A stretch of 5,621 bases of DNA from an uncultured Lachnospiraceae bacterium (lineage in GTDB: Bacteria > Bacillota > Clostridia > Lachnospirales > Lachnospiraceae): positions 1 through 5,621 of the forward strand of contig CAMOVS010000104.1 in the NCBI GenBank assembly GCA_946627575.1, written 5' to 3'. The first letter of the stretch is position 1, and each line of letters begins with the position of its first letter. Made by a program: the position numbers and the translations under genes. Under the pieces are notes generated by a model. The model did not search any database and was not told where the DNA came from. It saw nothing but the letters and a program-made list of their open reading frames with translations. Shown in pieces: positions 5,216 to 5,621 of this stretch.

Positions 5216-5616
5216 AACTTTTGCTGGACACACATATTCTGCTATGGACCCTTGCAGATGACCCTCGTTTGTCAAAACAGGCAAGAGAAATGATCGATCA
5301 TCCTGAAAGTGAGATTATTTATAGTGCGGTATCACCTTGGGAAACAGAAATAAAACATGCACTGCACCCTGATCAAATGAGTATTTCAGGAAGCGATTTA
5401 ATTACCTATTGTCAAGAAGCAGGGTTTATTTCTCTTCCGGTTGCAAACAGGCATGTAATAATGCTATCTACTCTATCAAGAAGAGAAGAATCGGCTCCCC
5501 ACAGAGATCCTTTTGACAGGATCATGATTTGCCAGGCAAAAGCAGATGGGCTTATATTTTTGACTCATGATCATCTGTTGCCGGATTATCAGGAACCATG
5601 TATAGTGTATGTGTAA
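5212..5616 (+). CDS. vapC: PIN-domain toxin, VapC family ribonuclease
   Basis: The 134-residue product has the length of a single PIN domain. The four acidic positions that hold the catalytic metal ions are all visible: Asp6 in LLLDTHILLW, Glu44 in SPWETEIK, Asp99 and Asp102 in HRDPFDRIM, and Asp120 in LTHD. PIN-domain toxins of this type are Mg2+/Mn2+-dependent endoribonucleases that stop translation by cutting specific RNAs; known VapC targets include initiator tRNA and the 23S rRNA sarcin-ricin loop. The target here cannot be predicted. The gene overlaps the antitoxin gene by four bases and is complete, ending at TAA five bases before the window edge. There is no frameshift and no missing active-site residue, so the toxin is predicted to be active. 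The symbol is given at family level; the antitoxin partner is Phd/YefM-like, a common pairing. Confidence 0.92.
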   Translation: MKLLLDTHILLWTLADDPRLSKQAREMIDHPESEIIYSAVSPWETEIKHALHPDQMSISGSDLITYCQEAGFISLPVANRHVIMLSTLSRREESAPHRDPFDRIMICQAKADGLIFLTHDHLLPDYQEPCIVYV

Positions 5617-5621
5617 TGTAA

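Overview
The window looks like a chromosomal stretch from a low-to-mid GC Gram-positive bacterium, most likely a Clostridia/Lachnospiraceae-type gut Firmicute. This is inferred from strong AGGAGG-type ribosome binding sites, the gene families present and AT-rich intergenic regions. No rRNA, tRNA, CRISPR array, insertion sequence or phage gene was seen. The species cannot be named from the sequence alone.

Layout. Positions 1-180 are the C-terminal end of a gene that begins outside the window. It encodes a charged coiled-coil tail built from 21-bp tandem repeats and is followed by an intrinsic terminator at 253-280. Positions 373-2376 (+) encode an unusually long 667-residue regulator in which the whole AraC-type DNA-binding plus GyrI-like effector-binding architecture appears twice in one chain. 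Converging on it with only 10 bp between stop codons is a MATE-family efflux transporter at 2387-3730 (-). Divergent from the transporter, across a 149-bp AT-rich intergenic region, is a LysR-type regulator at 3880-4791 (+). That intergenic region can be read as two divergent promoters whose -35 boxes overlap, flanked by interleaved inverted repeats.

The right end (4973-5616, +) is a complete type II toxin-antitoxin operon: a Phd/YefM-like antitoxin and a PIN-domain (VapC-type) toxin with all acidic active-site residues, overlapping by 4 bp (ATGA). It has its own near-consensus promoter, TTGACA-N17-CATAAT. Two palindromes lie directly against the -35 box and a direct repeat lies at the predicted start of transcription, which suits autoregulation. 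This segment looks more AT-rich than the genes to its left and may have been acquired separately.

How the genes may work together. The LysR-type regulator is the natural candidate to control the divergent MATE pump. GyrI-like domains in known regulators (Rob, BmrR and relatives) bind drugs or other small amphipathic molecules and often control efflux, so the duplicated AraC-GyrI protein next to the pump may belong to the same detoxification response. That link is inference from gene order. The most unusual item is the duplicated regulator; the other elements belong to familiar families.
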